Source: Melampsora larici-populina 98AG31 (Eukaryota; Basidiomycota; Pucciniomycetes; Pucciniales; Melampsoraceae). Taken from it: DNA of 64,000 nt. Both the position numbers and the translations under genes were made by a program. The stretch spans positions 166,522-230,521 of the forward strand of contig NW_006768820.1 of NCBI RefSeq assembly GCF_000204055.1, read 5' to 3'. The notes beneath the pieces are model-generated. The model was not told the origin of the DNA and did no database searches. It saw only the letters and a program-made list of their open reading frames with translations. Positions 37,147-49,071 of the stretch are shown here, in pieces (position 1 is the first letter of the stretch; each line of letters opens with the position of its first letter).

Positions 37147-39550
37147 ATTAAGCTGATTTTCACTTGAGTAATTGACCGAAGAAATCAAATCCAAGATTTA
37201 TTTCAATCCAAAGTGGTTTTTGAGTGACTTCGCCTTTTATAGAAATGATTTATATTTTAACGACGAATTGCAGCATAAATCAAGAAACAATCCGAGGTTC
37301 CAAAATCAATCGCAATTCAATCAAGAAAGCAATAGAAGAGACTTACAATCTTAGACCAAAAAAGTTTTGAACGAAGCACATCAACCATAATTCAAAGAGA
37401 AAATTGGATACAATTCAAAATTCAATCTATTTTGAAAGCAAAAGAACAAGAGAAACATACCGAGTTGAAAAAAACTTTCTTTTGTAGCTGACTGAATTTT
37501 AAAATAAATTGGAAAACAGAATGAAAGATTCTGCAAATTAAGCATCTTAAAAACCTCTAAACAAAAACGACATCAAGAAAACTTACGAGCTAAGTAAGAC
37601 TTGTCTAATTTGAATTCGCAATAGGATGAGTTTTTGAAAATTAATCACCTCGTTCAGGTGTGAAAAAGGTGGGTCTGTTTTAAAAACAGTGCGAATGATT
37701 AAGTAACTACCAAATTAAAGGGCCGCTATAAATTTGTACTTATTCTAATTTTTTCTGGTATTTCTGAGCGAGCGTCAAACCTGAATCGAAACTGCGAGAC
37801 GGCCAGTTTATATCTAGATCAGTTATAAACAATAAATATAATAAATATGATAATATTTATTATTGTGATTGGCACTAATCTGGTCAGCTCTCGTTTTGAA
37901 ATTTTGTCCATACGTTTGTTGATATAGATACGCCGAATCACAGTTTTAACGTGAATCTAGTCGCTTGGGTGCTTCCTAGTTGTGAGCTTGCTGTTCATGA
38001 TGTAACCAAGCTTATACTTGAAGCTGTTTTCGTTTAATTCTAAGTATTCAAATACATAAAAGTTGAATTCAAAAGCGAGACCAATGTCGGAATTCCTGAA
38101 GAGACCAATAATAAGTATGTTCATCAGCGCTGCACGACTGTTATCGGCAAATCAAATGGAGTGATAAACCAATTATATTCTTCAAGTTGTTTATATTTTT
38201 CAAATTGATTATTGTCCGTCACTGTCGCACATTCACGAGTTGTTATCATTTGTTACAACGCCGTCCGTACGTCAATTGTCTCCGGTATGTCCCTACAGGC
38301 GGTAGTCGAGAAGTTCGTCGCAAATTGGGGTCAATCCTTTTGAAGGACAAACTTCAGGTTGATAAAGCACGCCAGGCGAGAATTATGCGATTGCCAATGC
38401 AGCATGATAAATCAAATCAGGTGATTGATTTGCTAGCGATTTCGTGTAATGCTTGTCGTCAAATTCTTATTGATATTGGACCTCGCGCTCTTCCCAAGGT
38501 GGGTTATTGAAATCGGTAAAGTAGTAATGCGGTTGAATTGAATGGATAAAATCCGAATCATAGATTCTGTATCAAATTTCCAGTTAGATAGATGTGCTTA
38601 ATGTGACATATACAACTTAGGCCAGGTTGAGTTTCACAGCATTACACAAATATTATACTTAAATTACACAAATTGGAATATTGTGATCTCCAACGCGTGC
38701 TATTGCATTCGGATACTTTCTTAGTAGTTCTTTATTTTGATGCTTCAAACACAATCTTCCTTAAATTGTATATTCTCACGTCATATAGTTTCTGGACTAA
38801 CATCATGAAGGCCCAATCTTGAGTTGATTCAACGGATGTTCCGCATGTGCTTTTAATTGTTTCATGATTTTTACCAAGCCAATGATCTGAACAGTCATCA
38901 AAATAATGTACAATTATGTAATATGTGTAATTTCTTAATTTTTCTAAGCAAACCTATGAAATTTTTCATGGGAGAGTTTTTTGGAGAATAAGTGGTTAAA
39001 ATTTATTGTGGTATTTCAACATTAAAAAAACATGTCTCTTTGATTTGGACCTATACCAAAAGATTTCTCAATTTAAGCAGTCAAAGTAGTGTAATTGGGT
39101 CTATGTGAAGTTTAAGCAGTAAGCAGACGTGGACGCAGCTCATCATTTATTAAGTAAACCCATTATAATTTGAACAACAATGGAATCTGGTTTAGATAGA
39201 ATATGGAAAGTAAATCAAAAGAAATCAATTTTTTATTTTCTAAGTTAAACATTTTTCATGTATAAATCAATCAAATTTTGTTTATTTCTAATATGAGAAG
39301 CCAAATGGAGAATTACAACTTTTTAGTTTTTTGGTGATGATTTTATCAGGTGAATGATGGTAAAGTTGAAAGCCCAATTTCTGAGTAAAAATAAAAGAAA
39401 GATGAATTTTTGAGATTTTGGAGTCATTTTTTCTTTAGTGTCAACTTAGTATTCAATCAATACTTGTTTTTGAATTGGGTTAAATAAGCAAATTGTAGAG
39501 ACGCAAAGACCAATCATCTAAAGCAAAGAACAATTGACATCTTGAACATG
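37147..39550. other. upstream of RepHel; no firm gene
   Basis: A+T-rich. It contains the alternative Helitron 5' end at 37818 (TCTAGATATAAACTGG on the minus strand). A plus-strand frame at 38187-38510 includes KARQARIMRLPMQHDKSNQV and SCNACRQILIDIGPRALPK before a possible GTGGGT donor. It could be an orphan exon but I cannot name it. Confidence 0.4.
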
Positions 39551-39553
39551 TTA

Positions 39554-39736
39554 CACTGTGAAAATAATGTATTTTTCCAAGGTGAAAAATGATTGACATT
39601 AATGCACAAAATGATTAATAATGCAGAATTAATGCAGAAAAATGCAGAATTAATGCAGAATTAATGCATTTTTAATCATTTTGTGAAATAAATGTAATCA
39701 TTTTTCACCTTGGAAAAATACATTATATTTGCAGTG
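39554..39736. mobile_element. 183-bp MITE with TTA target duplication
   Basis: Inverted ends CACTGTGAAAATAATGTATT and the complement of CACTGCAAATATAATGTATT share about 45 bp, including TTTTTCCAAGGTGAAAAATG. TTA lies on both sides (39551-39553, 39737-39739). The centre is a small tandem array of AATGCAGAATT. A TTA duplication suggests PIF/Harbinger; a CACTG start with a 3-bp duplication would also fit CACTA-like elements. Confidence 0.8.
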
Positions 39737-39896
39737 TTAGGAATCAAGGGTCAAAAAGGGGACGGTTTTTTTTGATCTAAGTTGAATAATACCGTTTGAT
39801 CACCAATAGTTGCCAGGCAGCTGAGAATCCTTCACTAAATACAAAGCAATTCACGATATGTTGTCTAATAGGAGCTATGATAAGTGATTTGTTTGA

Positions 39897-41246
39897 TCAA
39901 CCTTCAGATGCAATGTCAAGTACTTTGTCGTTCATAGCACTTCGACGAGCGCGTGGAGCGCGAGGTCGTTTGGCTGGCGGAGCTGCTACTGGGCTTTTGG
40001 GTTTGGGAGTTACCTTAGATTTATTCTTTTTGGTTAGCGCCGGAGTGTCTTCTTCATATGATTCATCTGATGCTTTGTTCTTTGAGGGAGAAGCATTCGA
40101 TTTGCTCGATGCTGAGGAAAACGAAGTTTCAGTGAAGTCTGAGGGGCCAAAGGGGATGCTCGCTTGCGAATCAGATGTGACCAATGGGGATTTGAATGCC
40201 GAGTTCACTGCTCTTGGATTGAATCTAAAATGACATGTATTTATATTTGACTAAGAATTCGGCGTCTAGACAGCAAAGATCATGACTAACTTGACAGGCT
40301 TGTGTGGGTTAACTTGGGAAGAGGTGTTACCACTCGTGGTTGCTTTATTCCCAGTCGTAGTTGACATTTCTGACTCATCAATATGTCCAGAAGTAGTGGA
40401 AACGCGGTTCACCTTTGGAAATAATTCAAATTAGTTTACAACATTAGTCTGGAAAACTGTAAGAAAACCTTACAATGACCACGTAACAATTAGTTTGCTC
40501 GTTGAAATCTTTGATGTACCCATGGAACAAGCATTCACGGCCAACCTTTATAACTTTGTATGTACCAGCAAGGTGAGGGAAAGGGCGGATTCGATATTCT
40601 ATTTGGCTGGTTTTTGGAAGCTTTGTCTGCGTAGATAAAGACAATGCAGGTAAATATTAAAAAGGCCTGAAAACATGTCAAAAGAACTAACTTCAGGGTG
40701 ATAGTCTGAATGCTCTACAGTCACAATTGTAGTAACTTTATCTTTACTTGGGTTCTTCGGAATTAAATGTTGGATTGAATCCTCCACGATCTCGGTTTTT
40801 TTAAGGACACGTCCTAAGGCAGTCATCCCTACAGTGTCGACTAAAGAATGAGGAAAGCCTTCTCCATTAGTTACAATTCCACGATCTGATGCTTCGAAGA
40901 ATAGTTGATCGTTCCTAGTATCCAAAGAATTTCAAGGGAAAAATGCTCCTCTCAAATAGTAAATACTCTTGGCAGTTAGCTTGACGTTCTTTCCACTATA
41001 CCCGATCGCTTTGATCTCGTATGAAAAACTTCGGTTGTGATTTGCTCCATTACAAGGAATGGATAAAATGTAAGTCCGATATTGGCTTTCGCGTTGTGTT
41101 AATTCGGGCGTGATCTAAAACGATGAATAAAGATCAGTAAATGTTAGTACAAATAACCAAAGATTCGTGGGACATACTTTTTCTTCAATTTCGAAATTCC
41201 CAGCAAGATAAATCCCATGTCCAGTAATACTATCTTCATCAGACAT
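39897..41246 (-). CDS. OB-fold-like, possibly single-strand DNA-binding protein, one nonsense codon
   Basis: Start MSDEDSITGHGIYLAGNFEI (ATG at 41246). Exon 2 has YRTYILSIPCNGANHNRSFS, SYEIKAIGYSGKNVKLTAKS and DTVGMTALGRVLKKTEIVED. A later exon has YRIRPFPHLAGTYKVIKVG and ECLFHGYIKDFNEQTNCYVV, a beta-strand pattern like an OB fold. The last exon is Ser/Lys/Pro-rich with a basic end (KRPRAPRARRSAMND), stop 39897. I believe similar multicopy rust proteins exist but cannot check. The OB-fold call is inferred. Codirectional placement upstream of RepHel recalls the RPA-like genes of plant Helitrons. TGA at 40932-40934 (AFFP-stop-NSLD) breaks it, again in TTGA context. Confidence 0.4.
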
Positions 41247-43496
41247 AATAGTTATAGATCAATCTGAAAATGATAAAACAATAATTAAAATACGGAATTC
41301 CTTTGAAAGATCCAAATTCAAAAGCAATTGAGGCAAAAATCAATCTGTAGTGAGAAAGTCCATCTTGAACTTGGATTAATTTTAGATGAATTAAATGTTG
41401 TTAAGCGCAAATATTTAAGTACGGTTAAGGCACTAATCAAGCAGAAGTCAATCGAAAATTAATCAGTGAATACGAATTAAGAACAGGTCAAACACAAACT
41501 CACCATCTCGAGTGCAATAAATAGAACAGATATATATATCGTTATATAGACAGATAGATAGATATAGATAAATAGACAGGAAAGATATAAAACAAACCTG
41601 TGATTCTGAGTACCGAGTTTTGAAGAGTTTTATTAATATGATGAGTGAGCAAGTTAAGCCTTGAGTGAAGATCAATTTTTGTAAAAGTAATTCGGTATTC
41701 AAAAGATCAGTAAGTATCAATCAACACTTACAATATAATTTGGGTAATAAAAAGTTTGAACGAAATGGTATGCAATATTAGTTCGTTGATAACTATTATT
41801 TAATGAGTTTGATCATTAGTACGCACAATGTTGAATCAATTTTGAATACAATGAGGTGTGTCTCAGTTTTTGGGTGACGAAAGATTGTGTGGACATTTCG
41901 TCGTGGATCTTATATGTAGATTTCTTTATTATCACCGCTGTCGACACCAAGCGAAACAAAACTGCTGTTCGATTATTAGCGCGTCGATTCATGATGATTG
42001 ATGTTGATTGAATTGATTGAATTCAGTGTGAATGTCCTCAAAGGATTTTCAATCGATTCATTATGATTTTCTAGTGACTTAGTGCATATGGCTTCATGGG
42101 TATACATCGCCTAGATATAACAATATATACGTTTGATTTGAAATGAATTTCTCGTTCATTCTGATATTTTGTGAAATAATATAATGATAATGATAGATAC
42201 AGTAGTATCAACGCGTGTAGGCTTCAAGAAGGCAATCAGTTGAATCTTGAAGTTTCCACAATGATAAATCTTGATTGCCATCTGATATAAAAACGCTTTG
42301 TATGAAGATAAAAAAAGATGATGTGCGTGAATAAATTCGAATTTCAGTGGTGTTGTACAGATTTTGTGTTCGGTAGGGAACCTTGGTTTTGACAGTTGAT
42401 GATTGAGGTTTTGAAAAGATACCTGCAAAAAGAAAGACGCAGGCGATGAATGTTGATTTGCCTTCTTAAGGAAGATTTAATTTGTTGAATTTCCTGTGTT
42501 GACGCGAAACGGAATCATTTGAAGACATCATCAGTCAGAAGATCTCAAAATCAATCGCTTACAATTTTCCAAATACTAATAAATGATAATGGGATTATAA
42601 GTTACAATAAACAGAGGAATCAGGCGAACCCGTCTATCGGCTGAGACAGAATTTATAGATTCAGGAAGCGATGTAAAAGCATTACCATCTTCAATATTGT
42701 CGTGAAAACAACTACGTCGATAGTAGTCCTTGTGCTTTGAGATACTTCGGAATACGGGGGTATTAGTATGAAATCAGTAACAAAGACGTACTAAAACATA
42801 AGTCATCTGATTGAAATTCATGGACAAACCTTTCGTCGATATCAAATGCAACGATTAGCATTGGTGTAGTCTAGTGGGTTTTGACCTATTCACATCTGAT
42901 TGCAATTGTGAAAGGTATAATAACGAAGAAGTTTGATAGGTTGATTTGCGCAAATTCATTTTGGTACCGAATGTAAGTTGTTAAAATTTGCACTGTATCA
43001 GAACTTGTATGTCATCAGACTAAGTCGTGCATGACATTTATACTTGATCTGATATACAGGAACTTGATTTTCAAATGTAAGGTAATTTTTGTATCATGGA
43101 TTTTGCTTTGTTTATTTTTTTTTCTTTTGGACAAATGATAATTTATTAAAAACCCCATTGAAATATTGAACGTAACAGAAGAGTGTCTATTTGACAGTTA
43201 ATCTCAAATTTGGTCATATCCGATTGTGAGAACTTTGCTGAGTGTTATTGATTACACATACCTGTAGAATAACGCAATATAGATGCAAAATAAAAACATA
43301 TCGATTTAGCTGGGTAGGTACAAAAGCATGAGTCGAAACAAACAAACACGTTGCACACAGATTTTTATAAGTTGAATTCTGATAGTCTAGGCACAATCAC
43401 GTCTCTCAAACAAAATGATCATTCTACAGGGCGATCACGTTACGTGAGGCAGTATAACATTTATAAGTTTTACAAAGTAAATGATGTTGCTTGTCA
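41247..43496. other. no gene; microsatellite and candidate Helitron 5' end
   Basis: A GATA/GATAGA-type microsatellite lies near 41530-41580. The candidate Helitron 5' end is at 42659. The rest is A+T-rich intergenic sequence upstream of nothing and downstream of the F-box-like cluster. Minus frames at 41463-41720 and 42156-42428 are not convincing. Confidence 0.45.
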
Positions 43497-43530
43497 TTAA
43501 AGCTTTACTATGATATTGGTGTATTGACAA

Positions 43531-44873
43531 TTAAGTGCTTTGGTTTTGGGCCCAAGTATTGCATTGCTGTTCAATATAATCATTATAAGTATGGGCTTGG
43601 GCCAAAGTAAAATGTAGGAATTGCTCACCAAAATTTGTTCGTAAGTCATTCTAGGTCTGAAATGGCAGGATAAATTTTGCGCTTGAAAGGCTGCAATCAA
43701 TTCAGGATCTCGAATTGTTGACGTGTTGGGGGCTATAAAAATGATGTGTTTGAGCTTCATGGGCCTGATAGCGGGATTGTCGCTCATTGATGCCAAGATC
43801 CCCTTCCAGTTCGCTTTTGATTGGACATAATTGGTGATAAAAATTTCGATTGTTTGGAAAAATGGGCATTGCAACCACTCAAGATCGGCAGATCCAATGT
43901 GAGAATAAGAACAGCGTAGTATGCGAAGTCGCGGGAACGTGTAGAGAGCTAGTATTTCTGCGATTCGGCCTGGAAATGCATCTATTGACAACACTTCGAT
44001 TGAATTCCAAAGAGCGAAGAGCACTGATCCGCCTTCGTTCTGGTTGTTGGATGAGGAGTATTCTAAGAATTTGATGTCCTTCCCCGCGGAACGGCAAAAG
44101 TTGATCACCGCGTGCATATTCGATTCATCTCCAGCAAAGAACAAATGTTTTAGATTGGGCAGCAAACCAGGATTGATATATAGATTGTTGAGCGAAAGAA
44201 AATTGATTGAGAGTGATTCTAAAGAGGGGACTACGTTGAGGAGAGCAATCAAAGAGTCGGAATCGTGTTTGATGCGACGGGCAATAATAGATTCGGACCC
44301 ATTATCATGGCGGCGAGAGAGGATTGAGGAAAGAATGAGGACCTTGAGATTTGAGGCGCTTTTTGCAGCTTTGAGTATTTGTTTGGAAAACCCAACTGCA
44401 CCAACAAATGCGAGTTTCAATTCAGTTAAATTGGGAAGACATAAGCCAAGAATTTGTTCAATTTCGAATATATTGACAACCGGCGATGGGTAACGATCGG
44501 GATGTATATTCACATGGACACAGTGATTTCCTGAATAGATTTCGGTAGAATTCGAATATAGTATGTGTCCAATGCTCAATCTTTGCAATTGGTGCATACC
44601 GAGATTAATAAAAGATAGATTTTGTTTTTTTAACAAGTTCAAAACCATGAACGGCCACCGTAAGTCAAGTTCTTGAAACACATAGCTCTTAATGGCATTA
44701 TTCCATTCCTTATTGAGAAGGCGTAATTTCAATAGAGAGAGGAGGGATACATGGTTGACGTAATGACGATCGGCCGTGTTAATGAAATGAGCAGGAGTTG
44801 TAGCAAGATCCTGGTAGAAATAATGCAAAATGATGTCAAGAATTTCGACTGGTAAGTGAATAGGTTTCTGCAT
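43531..44873 (-). CDS. F-box/LRR-like protein, paralogue 1
   Basis: The N-terminus MQKPIHLPVEILDIILHYF fits an F-box, the SKP1-binding segment of SCF ubiquitin ligases. LRR-like repeats follow (LKVLILSSIL, LESLSINFLSLNNLYINPG, LPNLKHLFFAGDESNM) that would bind a substrate. Exon 1 runs 44873-43629. A 62-bp phase-0 intron leads to a 36-nt last exon (43531-43566, QCNTWAQNQST). The intron position equals that of the two paralogues downstream. Lengths are about 430 residues. The start context is CAACAATG. Substrate unknown. It is the most diverged of the three. Confidence 0.75.
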
Positions 44874-46242
44874 TGTTGAGGAACTTGTAGGGACAAAGCG
44901 TACGTGACCTTAATGATTGACATTGTGAACTACCTATTTTATAAGTCCAGACTGAAATAAAAAACGAAACTTGGAAGTAAATTCCCCATTGAATTTTTCG
45001 TGTGAATTGGGGTGTGTAAAAAGGATGAGCTGCAAGTCAGACCTTGTTACGTTGAAAAGCATTTTCAACATTGTTTTGATGTAAATTTCCGCGTGGTTCA
45101 TAAATCAGGGCGATAACCCATTGCTAATGGATAACGGAGATGTCGGCAGTTGGAATTTCGATAGCTCGAGATGTGTATAAGGCAGATTGTGTGATATCGG
45201 GTAAGTTTGCGCGTGGCCCGCGTCTTATGTCGTGTTCTCGCATTTCGGAGCAAACTTGTTGAGACATGAGTTTTTGAAAGATTGACGAATGTATATAGGT
45301 CTTGGTAAATTCTTGTTGAAAGTTGGAGGCATAGGTTGAATGAGGGCGAGTGGTTGTCATGTTATACCAGATGCGATCAAGTAGTGACGATGGAAATGAA
45401 CGTGAAAACCTTGAATCATGACGTTTGATTGCTGAAGAGACATCTCAGAAAAAAAAATGATTTGTGATCTGAAGAACGTATGTGTCATTCGCGCGACTCA
45501 AATAGTAAGAGTAGGGTTTTGTCTAAACTCTAGGGGGTTTAGGCGGTTTAGTTTTGCGTCAGGTTGTATTTGCTTCGGCTTTCTACATATTTCACTTGTA
45601 TATAAGCCGTAACGTAACATACACACGTGAAGTGTAATTTTTTAATTTGTAGAGGACATGCCATTCAAGTGAGCACATTTGCTTTACTTACCGATTTATA
45701 CAGTGTTCTCGCGGTTTGACACAAACTGGATTGGGTATATGTATACTAACTATAATTAGGATTTCCGGTTAGGCAAATTGAAACAAGAAACAGACTCAGG
45801 TGTAATACAGAATCTACTCTTTGAAAGAATTATTGGTTCAAGTCGAAATAATTCAGTCACGATGTTTTTGTCAACAACGTCATATAACGAGTATATTTAG
45901 AAAAATCAGTTGAAAGCTAAGATTTGGAATTACTTGTTGTGAGCTAGTGGAATCAATCTCTATTTCGAGATGTAGTAAGAAAAATACACAATCTGAATTC
46001 GACAAACATCTGAATTACAACGGTTGATTGACAGTTGAACAAACCGTATATCCAATTAGCATCAAATTCCAAATTGCTTTGAGGTGTGTGACTGATGTTG
46101 TGAAGTATTGACGCCCCTGGTGATCTTACTGAAATGCAAATTTCTGGGTAAATACTTGGATTTTTTGTTTCATGACTTGAAATTCAACGTACTTAATTAA
46201 AGTAAAGTTCCTTCCAATCAACGCCTGGGTGAACGAGGCTTG
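44874..46242. other. intergenic between F-box-like paralogues
   Basis: A minus frame at 45124-45360 (FTKTYIHSSIFQKLMSQQV) is possible but unsupported. No repeats or element ends are seen. Confidence 0.4.
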
Positions 46243-47575
46243 TCAATCAATCGTGTTGGTGGTCAGCTCCTATAGATAATAAACTATGTTAGTTCTAAAT
46301 TTGCGAAGCTTAGTTATTAAGCAGAAACAGTGTACTTACCATTAAATCATTTAAATTCCAGTGAGTTCTGAAATGACACTGAATATGATGATATTTGAAT
46401 AATGAAGTTAATTCTTCAGCCTTGCCTTTGATTATGAATGGGTCATGTGTGATAAAAATAATTTGCTTGAAGTTGGTTGGTTTAATGAGCAATTTCCCTT
46501 CAAGCACTTCGAGCCCTTTAATTAAATCCAAACGTGAATGCCAGAAATTGGTTACGAAAATTTCCATGTTTTGGAAGATTTCGAATTGTAGCCAGGATAG
46601 ACCGTCTGAAGTGTGAGTTATATCAATGGTGCGTATGACTCTAAGTTTAGGAAAATTCTCGTGACGTAAATCGTTTGGAAGAAACTCAGGCATAGATTCA
46701 AAAAATAGGATTTCAAGGGAATTTCGCAAGGCTAATACTATCTTGATGGTTTGATCGTAACTTTCGATCGATGAAGCATCTAGGATTTTGATGTGTTTCC
46801 CATTACTTTTGCACAACTGGATTAGGGCAGCCATATTGTTTGGATTACACGTGACATATAAATGCTTCAGGCGTGGTAATGATGCTGGTTTTAGATTCAA
46901 AGGTCTTAAAAAATTGAGGTGAAGTGATAGTGATTCAAGTGATCTAGTGCCATTGAGCAGATCTCGTATTGATTCCGAATGAGTGATATGAGTTCCATGA
47001 AAATTATGGAGTACATTTAAGACTTTCAAGTTGGTGGTTCTTGCGAGGATGTCGATAATTTCGGGTGTGAAACTGATGGCAGATTCGAATTTGAGTCTTA
47101 AGTCCGAAAGAGTATGGTGACATAAATTTAGCATTTCCGTTACATGGTGGAGTTGAATTACTGAGTCATTCAATTTATATTTGGGAGATCCAGCATGATC
47201 GAGTGAATTCGAAGCCATTCCAAGAAATTCGAAAGCTAGTGTAGAATATAGGGCAGGCGAAACCACTCTCTCAAAACTAAGACGTCTTATGCGCGATCCG
47301 GTTGAAATGACAGCAGAATGTTTCCAATTTGTGAGGAAGCAAGAGATCACAGGCGTCGTGGCGAAAGAAAGATTATTGTAGGCGTGACGCAAGACTGCAA
47401 TTGACCAAGCGGTTGCTACTAATCGGAAGTTAAGTAGTTCTAATAACAATGAGTGTTTCAGTGCCGGAGAATCAGCACTGTTGTTACGATTGATTGCTGG
47501 TTCGGACGAAGCGTCAATGGAATGAAGAAGAATTTGATTTATGATTTCCGCAGGAAAATAGTTATTACTACCCAT
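46243..47575 (-). CDS. F-box/LRR-like protein, paralogue 2
   Basis: I start at MGSNNYFPAEIINQILLHSI (47575) rather than the ATG 48 bp upstream, because both paralogues begin a few residues before the F-box-like segment. The upstream extension is hydrophobic and unlike an F-box protein. LRR-like segments include LKVLNVLHNFHGTHITHSES, LESLSLHLNFLRPLNLKPA and LPRLKHLYVTCNPNNMAAL. Exon 1 ends at 46340. A phase-0 intron (GTAAGT...CTATAG) leads to a 27-nt exon encoding ELTTNTID. It is clearly related to paralogue 3 along its whole length, so the two are a recent tandem pair. Expected role: substrate adaptor of an SCF ligase. Confidence 0.78.
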
Positions 47576-49071
47576 GATTGATGCAATTAGTGTCGTTGCA
47601 ACCAGGAAAAAAAGCGATGACATATATCTAGCTAAAAGTGTTCGATCTTTATCAAAGTCCTAGGTTATTCTGGGGAGAGGGATGCCTTGATTGGTTGGGG
47701 ATAGAAAAACAAATGGGGTGTCAGATCGAAGGTTACTTGGGGTGAATCTAGAGTGTTATCAATAGTGAAGTGTCGTAACCGGTAGAACTTTACACTTGAG
47801 ACGGGAAGAAAAAGTAAGTGTCTATGCAAAATCTCCAGGCGTGGAGTTGGCAATTGAAGTACGTACTGTTAATTGTGTAGGGAAGGAACTGTAAGTTGGT
47901 AAAAGTAACTTGGCTATGGAAGGTAGGATAGACGATCACATCAAATGAAAATCTTCAATTGGAGGGAAACGAAGAAACAAGGATTATGTTACTAACGTTC
48001 ATTAGTAAGTCATTTGCTGGTTATGGATGTCAGATGTATAGGAGTATAATCATGGGATAGACCAGAGTGTGTCAGTCGGTCTTGATGTTCGGTGAGATTT
48101 TAAATCTATTCCGCATAGAAGATTCCGAGTGTGTCGATAGTAAGTTTTGTCATTTGAGGCAAATTTACGACCTATACGCTGAATCAGAGTAGAAGGTTTT
48201 GTTGATGTATTAGATGTGAAGTTGAGAAGCATGAGTACCCACGCGTTAAACAGTTTATAAGCGATTCATATGTGGAAGTGAAAGAGAACAAACCGTCACA
48301 GTGGATTGATGAGCACAAGGTGAGGGCAAGTGTTGTGAAGACTAAAAAATTAAGTTAGGAATGTTGGTACGAAAGACTTACCTGTGCGGTAACAGTAAAA
48401 AAGCTTAAGTCCTTACTGCTAGAGCCACGTTAGTTAAGTCTGTGGAAACATCACATGCAGTGTTGACTTAGTAATGCCATTGAATATATTTTTGATACAT
48501 AAGCACCAAGCATATTTTGGTACTTTTTTTAAATTAGAACGGATGAATTGTCTTGTGATTAGTCATTCACAAGTCGAGTCGTAAAATGTTTATACATCTT
48601 GGATAACAATGCATGTTTCTGGGCAGAATGTTTGATTTAGAACCTTCTACCTGAAGCTGATACATAGGTGTCTTGTGTTTGTGTAGAATTAATTAAGTAA
48701 TCTTATGTTTGTCGTTAAGATGGGATGTGATGCAGTCTTCAGCAAATAGAAATTTGGGTAGGTTTTTAAAGAGAAAATGGATTACATTTATATGTACGTG
48801 TTACTTGATGTGTTGGTGATAAAGCAAAAAGGTTGAATTGAATAGAAAGTATACATAGGACGTGGTTCTTATATAGATCAAGCACTATAAAATCCATCTA
48901 AATAATTACGGCTGGTTTGTATGTGTGAGGTCGATTCCAATCATCGATACCCACCCTGAGTAGATTTATGACTAATAAAACATGTTAGTAAAAAATCCAA
49001 GCTCTGGGACCAAGAAAAAAGATGAACTTACGTAATGTCAAGTGAAGGAAAGTCTACCAAGGCTGAAGATG
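47576..49071. other. intergenic between F-box-like paralogues
   Basis: Minus frames at 47665-47853 and 48050-48232 lack recognisable features. Nothing else is seen. Confidence 0.4.

Larger units (their letters stand above)
28664..42659 (-). mobile_element. putative Helitron with oxygenase and OB-like cargo (3' end firm, 5' end tentative)
   Basis: Read on the minus strand, the 3' end has the textbook form. A GC-rich hairpin (GGCGGCG-CC-CGCCGCC, 28675-28690) is followed 7 nt later by CTAG, next to T, which fits CTRR inserted at A/T. Inside, on the same strand, are a TET/JBP-like oxygenase gene, a Rep/Pif1 helicase gene and an OB-like gene. For the 5' end I see two candidates of the form A|TC: TCTATAAATTCTGTCTC at 42659, which includes the OB-like gene, and TCTAGATATAAACTGGCC at 37818, which excludes it. 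The span given uses the first. Helitrons move by rolling-circle replication without target duplication. Confidence 0.5.

Noticed and set aside
37817..37818. Firm call of the Helitron 5' end here
   Set aside because: A|TC context fits, but the site at 42659 fits as well. Without other copies neither can be proved, so it is kept as the alternative.
41530..41580. GATA-rich stretch as a regulatory array
   Set aside because: It reads as a simple microsatellite.
42868..42910. tRNA-like A box (TGGTGTAGTCTAGTGG)
   Set aside because: No B box (GGTTCGANTCC) at the required distance and no cloverleaf could be folded.
43850..44493. Plus-strand ORFs over F-box-like paralogue 1
   Set aside because: Antisense shadows; the minus strand has the conserved family and splice sites.
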